Positions 6,146 to 13,421 of a stretch of 20,834 nt of DNA are shown piece after piece. The notes beneath the pieces were generated by a model. That model worked only from the letters and a program-made list of their open reading frames with translations, was not told the origin of the DNA and ran no database searches. The stretch lies in contig UQKY01000042.1 in NCBI GenBank assembly GCA_900541785.1, forward strand, positions 1-20,834. Direction: 5' to 3'. Source of the DNA: an uncultured Collinsella sp. (GTDB lineage Bacteria > Actinomycetota > Coriobacteriia > Coriobacteriales > Coriobacteriaceae). The translations under genes were made by a program, and so were the position numbers. Each line of letters opens with the position of its first letter. Within the stretch, counting starts at the first letter, position 1.

Positions 6146-8176
6146 ATGACCGCACCTGCATCCAAGCTGCTCCAGCCCATTACGGTTGGCCCCCTTGAGC
6201 TCAAGAACCGCATTATGTTCCCGCCGCTGACCACCGGCTACGAGGAGCGCGACGGTTCCATCGGCGAGCGCAGCCTGGCCTTTTATGAGCGTCTGGCCCG
6301 TGGCGGCGTGAGCTACATCGTCATCGGCGACGTCGCTCCCGTTATGACCGCAAGCCCCACGCCCAAGCTGGCGACCGACGCCCAGATCCCCACGTTTAAG
6401 GCACTGGCCGACGCCGTCCACAAGCACAGCGCCAAGGTCGCGCTGCAGCTGTTCCACCCCGAGTATGACGTGCCCGGTGTCGGCCGCATGGTCATGGGAT
6501 CCATGGCCGCTGCCAAGGCCGCGCAGGAGGCCAAGGCCGCCGGCGACGAGGAGACCTTTGCCGCCAAGATGGCCGAGTCCAACGAGATCCGCAATCAGGC
6601 CTACGCCAAGCTGCACCACGACATGCAGCACTTTGTGAACGAGGCAAGCGTAGAACAGCTCACCCAGATCAAGGAAGCCATCGCTGCCTCGGCCGCCCGT
6701 GCGCAGCAGGCCGGCATCGACGCCATCGAGGTCCACGGCGACCGTCTGGTGGGTTCGCTGTGCTCGGCAATCCTCAACAAGCGCACCGACGAGTACGGTG
6801 GTTCGTTCGAGAACCGCGTCCGCTATGCGCTGGAGGTCGTCGCCGCCATTAAGGAAGCCGCGCCGCAGCTGATGGTGGAGTACAAGCTCCCCGTGATCAT
6901 GGAGAACCCCGACGGCACGCCGCGCGGCAAGGGCGGCCTGCAGCCTGACGAGGCCTGCGAGTTCGCCAAGCTGCTCGAGGGCGCGGGCATCGACATGATC
7001 CAGGTTGCACAGGCCAACCACACCGGCAACATGGGCGACACCATTCCGCCCATGGGCGCCATGCCCTACAACTGGACGCTGCCCGTGGCCGAGCGCGTCA
7101 AGGCCCTGGTCTCCGTGCCGGTGGCAACCGTGGGCCGTGTCATCTCGGTCGAGGCCGGCGAGAAGATTCTGGAAGACGGCGCGGCCGACATCATCGCCTA
7201 TGGCCGCTCGCTCATGTGCGACCCCGACATTGCGCTGAAGGCTGCCACGGGTGAGCCCATCCGCGAGTGCCTCAACTGCAACAAGGGCTGCGTCGATGCG
7301 ATTCAAAACCGCAAGTACATCTCGTGCGTGCTCAACGCCGAGAACGGCGACGAGGCGACCGTCGCCATCAAGCCGGGCGAGGGCGACAAGAAGATCGCCG
7401 TGGTGGGCGGCGGTATTGCCGGCTTGGAGGCCGCGCGCGTGGCGGCCAAGCGCGGCTACGATGTGACCGTTTACGAGGCGAGCGACCACTTGGGCGGCCA
7501 GATTGTGCTGGCGGCTGCACCTCCGCGTAAGGACGAGATCATGCGCTCGGTTGAGTACTACGAGAAGATTCTGCCCGGCCTGGGAGTGAAGGTTGAGCTC
7601 AACCATGCCGCTACCGCTGAGGACCTCAACGCCGCCGACGCTGCGATTGTGGCCGTAGGCGCACACGACGTGGTCATCCCCGTTCCGGGCGCCGACTCGG
7701 ACAAGGTCGTCTCGAGCTGGGACGTGCTGGCCGGCAAGGTGGAGCTCAGCGGGCGCGTCGCCGTCATTGGCGGCGGTCTGGTGGGCACCGAGACTGCCGA
7801 GTACCTGCTGCAGCACGGCTGCGAGGTGGCGATCGTGGAGATGCTCGACAAGATTGCCGCGGGCGAGTCCGAGACCATTCTGCCGCTGATTATGAGCGAC
7901 TTTGCAGAGCACAACGTGGAGCAGCACGTGAAGACCCGCCTGACCGCCATTACCGACGAGGGCGTGGAGGCTGTTCGCACCACCGAGGACGGCGCCGAGG
8001 AGCCGGTGAAGATCGTCTGCGATTACGTGGTGATGGCCGTGGGCTCCAAGGCCAACGCGTTTGACCTGGATGGCGTGACGGTGCCCGTGACCTGCGTGGG
8101 CGACTGCTCGGGTGAGCGCACCGCCGACATTGCGAGCGCCATTCGCACGGCGTATCACGCGGCCAACGAGCTGTAG
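6146..8176 (+). CDS. Old Yellow Enzyme-type NADH:flavin oxidoreductase (2,4-dienoyl-CoA/enoate reductase family)
   Basis: A 676-residue cytoplasmic reductase with the FMN/[4Fe-4S]/FAD layout of FadH-type enzymes. Residues 1-370 form the TIM barrel: PLELKNRIMFPP at 16-27, then NKRTDEYGGSFENR at 211-224. The iron-sulfur cysteines are Cys375, Cys378, Cys382 and Cys394 (CLNCNKGC, then C). From about 415 comes the FAD/NAD(P)H domain, with GGGIAG at 421-426 and GGGLVG at 542-547. Electrons should pass from NAD(P)H via FAD and the cluster to FMN, which reduces an activated C=C bond. The usual HGAHGYL substrate segment reads HGDRLVG (197-203), and the barrel has an extra Ala/Lys-rich stretch at about 119-165. 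The substrate is unknown; relatives include dienoyl-CoA, enoate, bile-acid and isoflavone reductases. AGAGG precedes the ATG. Confidence 0.85.
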   Translation: MTAPASKLLQPITVGPLELKNRIMFPPLTTGYEERDGSIGERSLAFYERLARGGVSYIVIGDVAPVMTASPTPKLATDAQIPTFKALADAVHKHSAKVALQLFHPEYDVPGVGRMVMGSMAAAKAAQEAKAAGDEETFAAKMAESNEIRNQAYAKLHHDMQHFVNEASVEQLTQIKEAIAASAARAQQAGIDAIEVHGDRLVGSLCSAILNKRTDEYGGSFENRVRYALEVVAAIKEAAPQLMVEYKLPVIMENPDGTPRGKGGLQPDEACEFAKLLEGAGIDMIQVAQANHTGNMGDTIPPMGAMPYNWTLPVAERVKALVSVPVATVGRVISVEAGEKILEDGAADIIAYGRSLMCDPDIALKAATGEPIRECLNCNKGCVDAIQNRKYISCVLNAENGDEATVAIKPGEGDKKIAVVGGGIAGLEAARVAAKRGYDVTVYEASDHLGGQIVLAAAPPRKDEIMRSVEYYEKILPGLGVKVELNHAATAEDLNAADAAIVAVGAHDVVIPVPGADSDKVVSSWDVLAGKVELSGRVAVIGGGLVGTETAEYLLQHGCEVAIVEMLDKIAAGESETILPLIMSDFAEHNVEQHVKTRLTAITDEGVEAVRTTEDGAEEPVKIVCDYVVMAVGSKANAFDLDGVTVPVTCVGDCSGERTADIASAIRTAYHAANEL

Positions 8177-8251
8177 TTGAACATCGCGGCCAGGCGGGGC
8201 GGTAGCACGGATTCGTCTCGCCCGGCTGTGTCCCGTCGGGTGTCAACCGGT

Positions 8252-8287
8252 GCGGGGCCTGCAAGCGCAGCAGGTCCCGCCCTTTTT
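8252..8287 (+). terminator. rho-independent terminator after the reductase gene
   Basis: GCGGGGCCTGC (8252-8262), loop AAGCGCA, GCAGGTCCCGC (8270-8280), one G-U pair, followed by CCTTTTT and a second TTTT. Confidence 0.88.
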
Positions 8288-8447
8288 GTTTTGCTCCGGT
8301 GGATGGCAATGCGCGGTAATCATGAGGAGTGAGGACGTCTACTGCCTTGCAGATCACTCAAAATTATTGGGGGAGGGGTTAATAACTATATCCTCTATAC
8401 CAAAGGACATAAAGAGATGCCAATTTTGCTGACAAGCGAATGACGAT

Positions 8448-8510
8448 TAGCTGCGAGTCAGCTACCAGCGTAAATAATCGATAAAGAAATGTCGTAATTT
8501 GGTGCCAAAT
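8448..8510. promoter_or_regulatory. two short dyads in an AT-rich leader; possible operators
   Basis: TAGCTG-CGAGT-CAGCTA (8448-8464) and ATTTGG-TG-CCAAAT (8497-8510) are exact inverted repeats. They lie in an AT-richer gene-free stretch (about 8330-8616), upstream of the HTH gene. They could bind that protein or another regulator. Nothing else recognisable is in this stretch except the promoter candidate below. Confidence 0.35.
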
Positions 8511-8546
8511 GCCCAGATAACGACGCGTCTACTTTAATTAACTGCT

Positions 8547-8575
8547 TTGAGCAAACAGTAAAATGCTACTATCTA
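8547..8575 (+). promoter_or_regulatory. possible promoter of the HTH gene
   Basis: TTGAGC (8547-8552), 17 bp, TATCTA (8570-8575), about 40-50 bases before the start codon. The -10 is a weak match; TACTAT at 8567 is an alternative with a short spacer. Confidence 0.35.
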
Positions 8576-8616
8576 ACTTGCACGTAAGAAAGCAGATTAA
8601 CGGTTAAGGCTAAGAA

Positions 8617-9021
8617 GTGGCAGGTATGTCGGAAGCAACTAGGACTCGCACGCATGCGCCCGAGGTTAGACAGCGCGCCGTCGAGATCCTCCAAGAGGGG
8701 GTCGGTCATCGCGCCCTCGCTGCGGAGATTGGCATTCCCCAGGCCACGGCTCGTCAGTGGGCCCGCGCGTATGCCGTGGGCGGTGCCGACGCCGTTCTCA
8801 ATGCCGGTTCGCATCATCACACCTATTCGTACGACGTAAAGCTCGCTGTGGTTAAGGACCGCCTGGAAAACGGCTTGACGGTTCGCGAGGCCATGATCAA
8901 GCACAAGATTCCCAGCGAGTCTTCGGTCAAGGCTTGGTGCCGTCAGTACCGCGAGAGCGGTGAGTCCGCACTGGTCGATAAGCCGCGCGGTCGCAAGCCG
9001 CGCGTTAAAAAGGCGGAATAG
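8617..9021 (+). CDS. tandem helix-turn-helix protein, IS3/IS150 OrfA-like, orphan
   Basis: A 134-residue protein with two HTH modules of the kind found in IS3-family OrfA and Helix-turn-helix/Tnp_1 domains. The first is at about 14-60 (RQRAVEILQEG ... IPQATARQWARAY), the second at about 70-125 (VKLAVVKDRLENG ... IPSESSVKAWCRQYRESG). It ends in a basic tail with GRKPR. OrfA proteins bind transposon ends, but no OrfB transposase, inverted terminal repeats or target duplication is seen, so it may be a domesticated regulator or a remnant. The GTG at 8617 has AAGG 7 bases upstream; the ATG at 8626 is an equally plausible start. A clear terminator follows, so it is monocistronic. DNA binding is likely; the target is unknown. 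Confidence 0.75.
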   Translation: MAGMSEATRTRTHAPEVRQRAVEILQEGVGHRALAAEIGIPQATARQWARAYAVGGADAVLNAGSHHHTYSYDVKLAVVKDRLENGLTVREAMIKHKIPSESSVKAWCRQYRESGESALVDKPRGRKPRVKKAE

Positions 9022-9033
9022 CAAACGGGATGG

Positions 9034-9056
9034 TGCGCCCACAGGGGCGCATTTTT
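9034..9056 (+). terminator. rho-independent terminator after the HTH gene
   Basis: TGCGCCC (9034-9040), loop ACAG, GGGCGCA (9045-9051), then TTTTT (9052-9056). It isolates the HTH gene from the hydrogenase operon. Confidence 0.85.
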
Positions 9057-9148
9057 CTTGCCGCCCCTCTACTCCAATGCGGACAGGCTCCTTGCCCCGT
9101 ACGCCTAAAACTCCCCAGTTGACCGAAAACCTGCCACCGCAACCCCGT

Positions 9149-9173
9149 AATTGAGCTATAACGTTAAACAATT
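9149..9173 (+). promoter_or_regulatory. AT-rich dyad with central TATAAC upstream of the hydrogenase operon
   Basis: AATTG (9149-9153) and CAATT (9169-9173) flank a possible -10, TATAAC (9157-9162). No -35 is found at the right spacing, so the promoter may depend on an activator, or lie elsewhere. The dyad does not match FNR, CRP or Rex consensus well. It is the only AT-rich element between the terminator and the operon. Confidence 0.3.
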
Positions 9174-9202
9174 GCAGCGTTTTTGCATGGGGGAGTGATG
9201 GT

Positions 9203-12085
9203 ATGACGCTACTGTATTTCCTTACCCTGTTTCCGCTGGTACCGGCGCTGGGCATGCTGCTCGCGCGCGGTGACCGCGCCCGCGATGCGGTGGGGCTTGT
9301 AGGCTCCGGCATTATTATGGCGGTGACAGTTGTAGTCGCCGTCATGTTTTTTGGCACGGGTCCGCAGAGCTTTGAGGTTGCCCCCGGCACCTCGCATGTG
9401 CTCTCGATCATCAGCTCCGTCATCGACGTCATCCTGTGCGCCGTCATCCTATACAACGCGTACAAATATAGGAACGCGCTCACCACGGTGCTCGGCATAG
9501 TCCAGCTGGTGGGTTCGCTCGCCTTTGCGGCCATGACGTTGCCCGCGGCCGAGGCCGTCACGGCGACACCGCTTTACCTGGACTACATGAGCGTGATCAT
9601 GGTCCTCGCCGTCGGCATCGTCGGCAGCCTTATCTGCGTGTATGCCTTGGGCTACATGAAGGACTTCCAGGCCCATGACGAGCACGAGGCTGCGCTGCGC
9701 GGGCAGACCGCGCCCGACCGTCGCCCGCAGTTCCTGGCGCTTATGTTCCTGTTCCTTTCAGCCATGTTCGTCATCGTGACGAGCGACAACCTTGAGTGGC
9801 TGTTCTGCGGCTGGGAAATCACCACCGTGTGCTCGTTCCTTATGATTGGCTACACGCGCACGCCCGAGGCCATCAAGAATGCTTTCACCCAGATCATCCT
9901 TAACATGCTGGGCGGTATCGCGTTTTTGGCGGGCCTTATGTTCTTGCACGTGAACGGCATGCCGCTGACCATCTCGGGAATGATCGAGCTTTCCGGTGCC
10001 GGAACCGCGCAATCCGCGCTGCTGGTGATGCCGGTCGTTCTGCTGTCGCTCGCCGCGCTCACCAAGGCCGCACAGATGCCGTTCCACACTTGGCTGCTCG
10101 GTGCTATGGTTGCCCCCACGCCCACGAGCGCCCTGCTGCACTCGTCAACCATGGTCAAAGCCGGCGTGTTCCTGATGGTCAAGCTGAGCCCGCTCTATGC
10201 CATCTACCCCGTGACCGGCTTTATGGTCACGAGTGTGGGTGCCATCACGTTTTTGCTCACTGCCCTCATGGCCATCTCGCAGAGCAACGCCAAACGCGTG
10301 CTCGCGTACTCCACCATCTCCAACCTGGGCCTCATCAGTGCCTGCCTGGGCGTCGGCGCGCCCGAGGCCGTATGGGCGGCCATCTTCCTAATCCTGTTCC
10401 ACACGGTGGCAAAGTCGCTGCTGTTCCTGTGCGTGGGCACGGCCGAGCATCATATCGGCAGCCGCAATATCGAGGACATGGACGGTATGTTCAGCCGCAT
10501 GCCGCACCTGACGCGCCTGATGATGCTGGGCATTATGGGCATGTTTGTGGCGCCGTTTGGCATGCTCGTGTCCAAGTGGGGCGCCCTGGTGGCGTTCGCG
10601 CAGACCGGCAACGTGCTCATGATCATGGTGCTTGCCTTTGGCTCGGCCGCGACGTTTTACTTCTGGGGCAAGTGGCTTGCCAAGCTTTCGGGCGTCGATC
10701 CCACGGCTCAAAACGTTGAGGTCAATGTCCATAAGACCGAATGGATGGCCCTCAACACCATCGCCGCGCTGCTGATTCTGTGCTGCGTGGCGTTCCCGGT
10801 TATCTCGAGCGGCCTGGTGTCGCCTTACTTGGCCATGGTGTTTGGCCGCGTGCCGTACGTTATCGGCAAGGACGCCATGTATCTGATGGTGGTTATCGTG
10901 GCGTTTATCGCCGTGGTGCTGCTGACTTCATTCCGCGTGAGCAATAAGCCGCACGTCAACGTGTACCTTTCGGGCGTGGGAACCGACAAATATCGCCATT
11001 TCCGCGGCTCGATGGGACACGAGGTGAAGGCCGAAAAGCGCAATTGGTACTCGGAGGACGCCCTTGGCGAGAAGCGTATTAGCCCCGCGGGTAGCGTCGT
11101 GTGCTGCAGCATTATCTTGTTTGCGCTGCTGTGTTGCGCGTGGATTGGGCCCGAGCGGCTTGCCATGAGCGCGCCCTCGGTGCTGCGCGGTAAGTATTTC
11201 GAGGGCTCGGGCGTCGTGGGCATTTTTATTGGCACCGTGGCGTTTGCCTTGCTGGCGCCGCTTGTGGGCGGCTTGATTGACGGCCTTGACCGTAAGCTGT
11301 CCGCCCGTATGCAAGGTCGCGTGGGCCCGCGCTTGCTGCAGCCCTTCTACGACGTTGCCAAGCTGCTGCGCAAGGCCCCTGCCAGCGTAAACACCATGGA
11401 CGATACCTACATGGCGTGCGCGCTCATCTTTACCGTCGTGGGCGGCGGCATCTTTGTGTCGGGCTCCAACACGCTGTTGTGCGCCTTTATGGTGACGCTC
11501 GCCGCGATTTTTGTGGTGCTGGCGTCCGCCTCGACGCAAAGCCCGTTTGCCCAGGTTGGTGCCGATCGCGAGCTGCTGCAGGTTATGAGTTACGAGCCCG
11601 CCGTTCTGCTGATGAGCGTGGGCCTGTACCTTGCCACCGATAGCTTCGATTCCATCGCCGTGACGGGGCAGTCGGCCCCCATCATTGTGTACAGCGCGCC
11701 CATTTTCCTCGCGCTGCTCGCGGTGCTCACCATCAAGCTGCGCAAGTCGCCGTTTGACCTTTCGTATTCGCATCACGCGCATCAGGAGATTGTCCAGGGC
11801 GTCGCCACCGAGATGAGCGGCGGCACGCTGGCCAAGATGACCCTTATGCACTGGTGCGAGACCGCGCTGTTTTTGATGTGGGTGGGCATGTTCTTTGTCT
11901 GGGACAACCCGGTGAGCTGGGTGGTCGCCCTGGTCGTGATGGCTGCGACGTACTTTGTCGAGGTGCTGATCGATAACACCTTCGCCCGCAGCACCTGGCG
12001 CAGCTGCTTTAAGCTCGGCTGGGGCGTGGCGCTGGTGTTTGGCCTGCTCAACCTTATGCCCATCCTCGTCGACGTATTTATTTAG
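9203..12085 (+). CDS. fused Ech hydrogenase membrane subunit: NuoL-like (EchA) + NuoH-like (EchB)
   Basis: A 960-residue polytopic membrane protein, the proposed ion-translocating arm of the Ech complex. Residues 1-655 are a NuoL/MrpA-type antiporter module: Glu205 in WEITT, Lys288 in LTKAAQMPFHTWL, LLHSSTMVKAG (311-321) with His314 and Lys319, and FHTVAKSLLF (399-408). Residues about 667-960 are NuoH/EchB-like: ARMQGRVGP (701-709), GADRELLQ (786-793), KSPFDLSYSHHAHQEIVQG (848-866) and TEMSG (869-873). In described Ech and Hyc/Hyf complexes these are separate proteins; here one unbroken frame covers both with no internal stop. A soluble stretch (about 580-628) and an extra hydrophobic segment (630-648) link the halves. 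GGGGGAG lies 7 bases before the ATG. First gene of the operon. Confidence 0.88.
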   Translation: MTLLYFLTLFPLVPALGMLLARGDRARDAVGLVGSGIIMAVTVVVAVMFFGTGPQSFEVAPGTSHVLSIISSVIDVILCAVILYNAYKYRNALTTVLGIVQLVGSLAFAAMTLPAAEAVTATPLYLDYMSVIMVLAVGIVGSLICVYALGYMKDFQAHDEHEAALRGQTAPDRRPQFLALMFLFLSAMFVIVTSDNLEWLFCGWEITTVCSFLMIGYTRTPEAIKNAFTQIILNMLGGIAFLAGLMFLHVNGMPLTISGMIELSGAGTAQSALLVMPVVLLSLAALTKAAQMPFHTWLLGAMVAPTPTSALLHSSTMVKAGVFLMVKLSPLYAIYPVTGFMVTSVGAITFLLTALMAISQSNAKRVLAYSTISNLGLISACLGVGAPEAVWAAIFLILFHTVAKSLLFLCVGTAEHHIGSRNIEDMDGMFSRMPHLTRLMMLGIMGMFVAPFGMLVSKWGALVAFAQTGNVLMIMVLAFGSAATFYFWGKWLAKLSGVDPTAQNVEVNVHKTEWMALNTIAALLILCCVAFPVISSGLVSPYLAMVFGRVPYVIGKDAMYLMVVIVAFIAVVLLTSFRVSNKPHVNVYLSGVGTDKYRHFRGSMGHEVKAEKRNWYSEDALGEKRISPAGSVVCCSIILFALLCCAWIGPERLAMSAPSVLRGKYFEGSGVVGIFIGTVAFALLAPLVGGLIDGLDRKLSARMQGRVGPRLLQPFYDVAKLLRKAPASVNTMDDTYMACALIFTVVGGGIFVSGSNTLLCAFMVTLAAIFVVLASASTQSPFAQVGADRELLQVMSYEPAVLLMSVGLYLATDSFDSIAVTGQSAPIIVYSAPIFLALLAVLTIKLRKSPFDLSYSHHAHQEIVQGVATEMSGGTLAKMTLMHWCETALFLMWVGMFFVWDNPVSWVVALVVMAATYFVEVLIDNTFARSTWRSCFKLGWGVALVFGLLNLMPILVDVFI

Positions 12086-12097
12086 GAGGCGGCATCC

Positions 12098-12715
12098 ATG
12101 GATCATAAAATGTCGCGCTCGCCGTGGGTTATTCATTACGACGGCTCGAGCTGCAACGGATGCGATATCGAGGTGCTGGCCTCGCTCACGCCACTGTTTG
12201 ATGCGGAGCGCTTTGGCGTGGTCAACACCGGCAACCCCAAGCATGCGGATATCTTTTTGGTGACGGGGTCGGTCAATGCCCAGAACCTGCCCGTCGTGCG
12301 CCAGATCTACAGCCAGATGCTCGAGCCCAAGTGCGTGGTGGCCTGCGGCATCTGCGCGTGTTCGGGCGGCGTGTTCCGCGATGCCTACAACGTGATCGGC
12401 GGCGTGGACCGCGCGATTCCCGTGGACGTGTACGCGCCCGGGTGCGCCATTCGCCCCGAGACCGTAATCGATGCCATTGTGGAGGCGTGCGGCATCCTGG
12501 ACCAGAAGGAGGCCGTGATGCGTGCTGGCGGTGACCCGCTCACCGTGGGCGGTGCCGCAACCTGGGACGGTGGCGTTGAGCTGGGCGAGGACGGGTTTGT
12601 GGCTGCGGGGGCCGGGGCTGACGGTGCCGGTGACGCGCCTGCCGAGAAGCCCGCCGCGCCCGCCGCTGGCGACGCACCTGCTGAGACGCCCGTCGCTGCA
12701 AAGGAGGCCGAGTAA
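12098..12715 (+). CDS. echC: Ech hydrogenase small subunit (NuoB-like, [4Fe-4S]) with a tail
   Basis: A 205-residue small subunit that should carry the cluster closest to the nickel site and hand electrons to the large subunit. The NuoB/EchC cysteine pattern is complete: SCNGC (Cys19, Cys22), the Cys86 region in ACGICACSGG, and Cys116 in APGC. Homology ends near residue 150. The last 45-55 residues are Gly/Ala/Pro/Glu-rich and probably disordered, absent from typical EchC (about 140-150 residues). AGGAGG at 12084-12089 gives 8-nt spacing to the ATG and overlaps the previous stop. Its stop overlaps the next start by one base (TAATG), indicating coupling. It acts on the cytoplasmic face of the complex. 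Confidence 0.88.
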   Translation: MDHKMSRSPWVIHYDGSSCNGCDIEVLASLTPLFDAERFGVVNTGNPKHADIFLVTGSVNAQNLPVVRQIYSQMLEPKCVVACGICACSGGVFRDAYNVIGGVDRAIPVDVYAPGCAIRPETVIDAIVEACGILDQKEAVMRAGGDPLTVGGAATWDGGVELGEDGFVAAGAGADGAGDAPAEKPAAPAAGDAPAETPVAAKEAE

Positions 12716-13416
12716 TGCAAAAGGCAATCTATACCACCGTCGGGATCGACGAGCTCCTGTCGCATGTCCAGGCGCTCAAGGGCGTCGGCGCGCGCTTTGT
12801 GCAAATGCACGCCGAGCGCTGTGTGGACGACGGATCGTATCGCCTGGTCTATACGTTTATCAACGTTCGTGCTGCTCAGGAGCGGATCGCTCAGGACGGC
12901 AGCTATGCGATTGAGAACCTGGTGGTTGAGGGCATCGACCAGTGCCAGGAGATTCCGTCCATCAGCTCGTATTACCCCGCGGTGTTCCCGTTTGAAAATG
13001 AGGCCCACGACCTATTTGGACTTGCCATCACCGACATGCAGCTCGACTTTAAGGGCTTTTTCTACCAGGTCTCGACTGCCGAACCCATGAGCGTTATCAC
13101 GCCCGAGGTGAAGGCTGCGCGCGAGAAGGCCATGAAGGTCCGTGCCGCTGCCGAGGCCAAGGCGCGCAAGGCTGCGGCCGAGAAGGCCGCCGCTGCCGCG
13201 GCCGCTGCGGGGGAGGGTGCTGCGGGTGCTACTGTCGCTCAGCCCGCTGCGGCTGCCGGCTCCGATGCTCAGCACGATGAAGCTGCCGCCAAGGCCGCGC
13301 TCAAAGCCGCCGAGCTGGAAGCAAAGCTCGCCGCCATGGATCCCGAGAAAGCGGCCAAGGTCCGCGCGGCGCTTGCCGCCAAGGCCGCCCGCGACAAGCA
13401 GAAAAAGGAGGCGTAA
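12715..13416 (+). CDS. echD: Ech hydrogenase NuoC-like subunit with a Lys/Ala-rich tail
   Basis: A 233-residue protein whose first 120 residues match the 30-kDa (NuoC/EchD) subunit family. The hallmark is YPAVFPFENEAHDLFGL (87-103). This subunit has no cofactor and supports the large subunit. From about residue 130 to the end the protein is an Ala/Lys/Glu-rich, probably helical or coiled-coil tail with a short Gly/Ala/Pro break (166-183), which nearly doubles the usual EchD length. AAGGAGG (12701-12707) precedes the ATG. The next gene starts five bases after the stop. The subunit role is inferred from motif and position. The tail's function is not known. Confidence 0.85.
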   Translation: MQKAIYTTVGIDELLSHVQALKGVGARFVQMHAERCVDDGSYRLVYTFINVRAAQERIAQDGSYAIENLVVEGIDQCQEIPSISSYYPAVFPFENEAHDLFGLAITDMQLDFKGFFYQVSTAEPMSVITPEVKAAREKAMKVRAAAEAKARKAAAEKAAAAAAAAGEGAAGATVAQPAAAAGSDAQHDEAAAKAALKAAELEAKLAAMDPEKAAKVRAALAAKAARDKQKKEA

Positions 13417-13421
13417 GGTCC

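Noticed and set aside
5918..8158. 746-residue minus-strand open frame
   Set aside because: It is the antisense of the OYE-type reductase gene; the sense frame has complete enzyme motifs, and the antisense protein is His/Arg/Leu-biased with none.
8250..8432. 60-residue open frame after the reductase
   Set aside because: It starts inside the terminator hairpin, has no ribosome-binding site, and its composition is not protein-like.
8617..9021. complete IS3-family insertion sequence
   Set aside because: Only an OrfA-like protein is present; no OrfB, terminal inverted repeats or target duplication were found in the flanks.
9149..9173. FNR or Rex operator before the hydrogenase operon
   Set aside because: The half-sites and spacing do not match either consensus; kept only as a low-confidence dyad.
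10928..12727. 599-residue minus-strand open frame
   Set aside because: It is antisense to the hydrogenase membrane and small subunit genes, has a skewed His/Arg/Gln composition, and its start has no ribosome-binding site that I can support.
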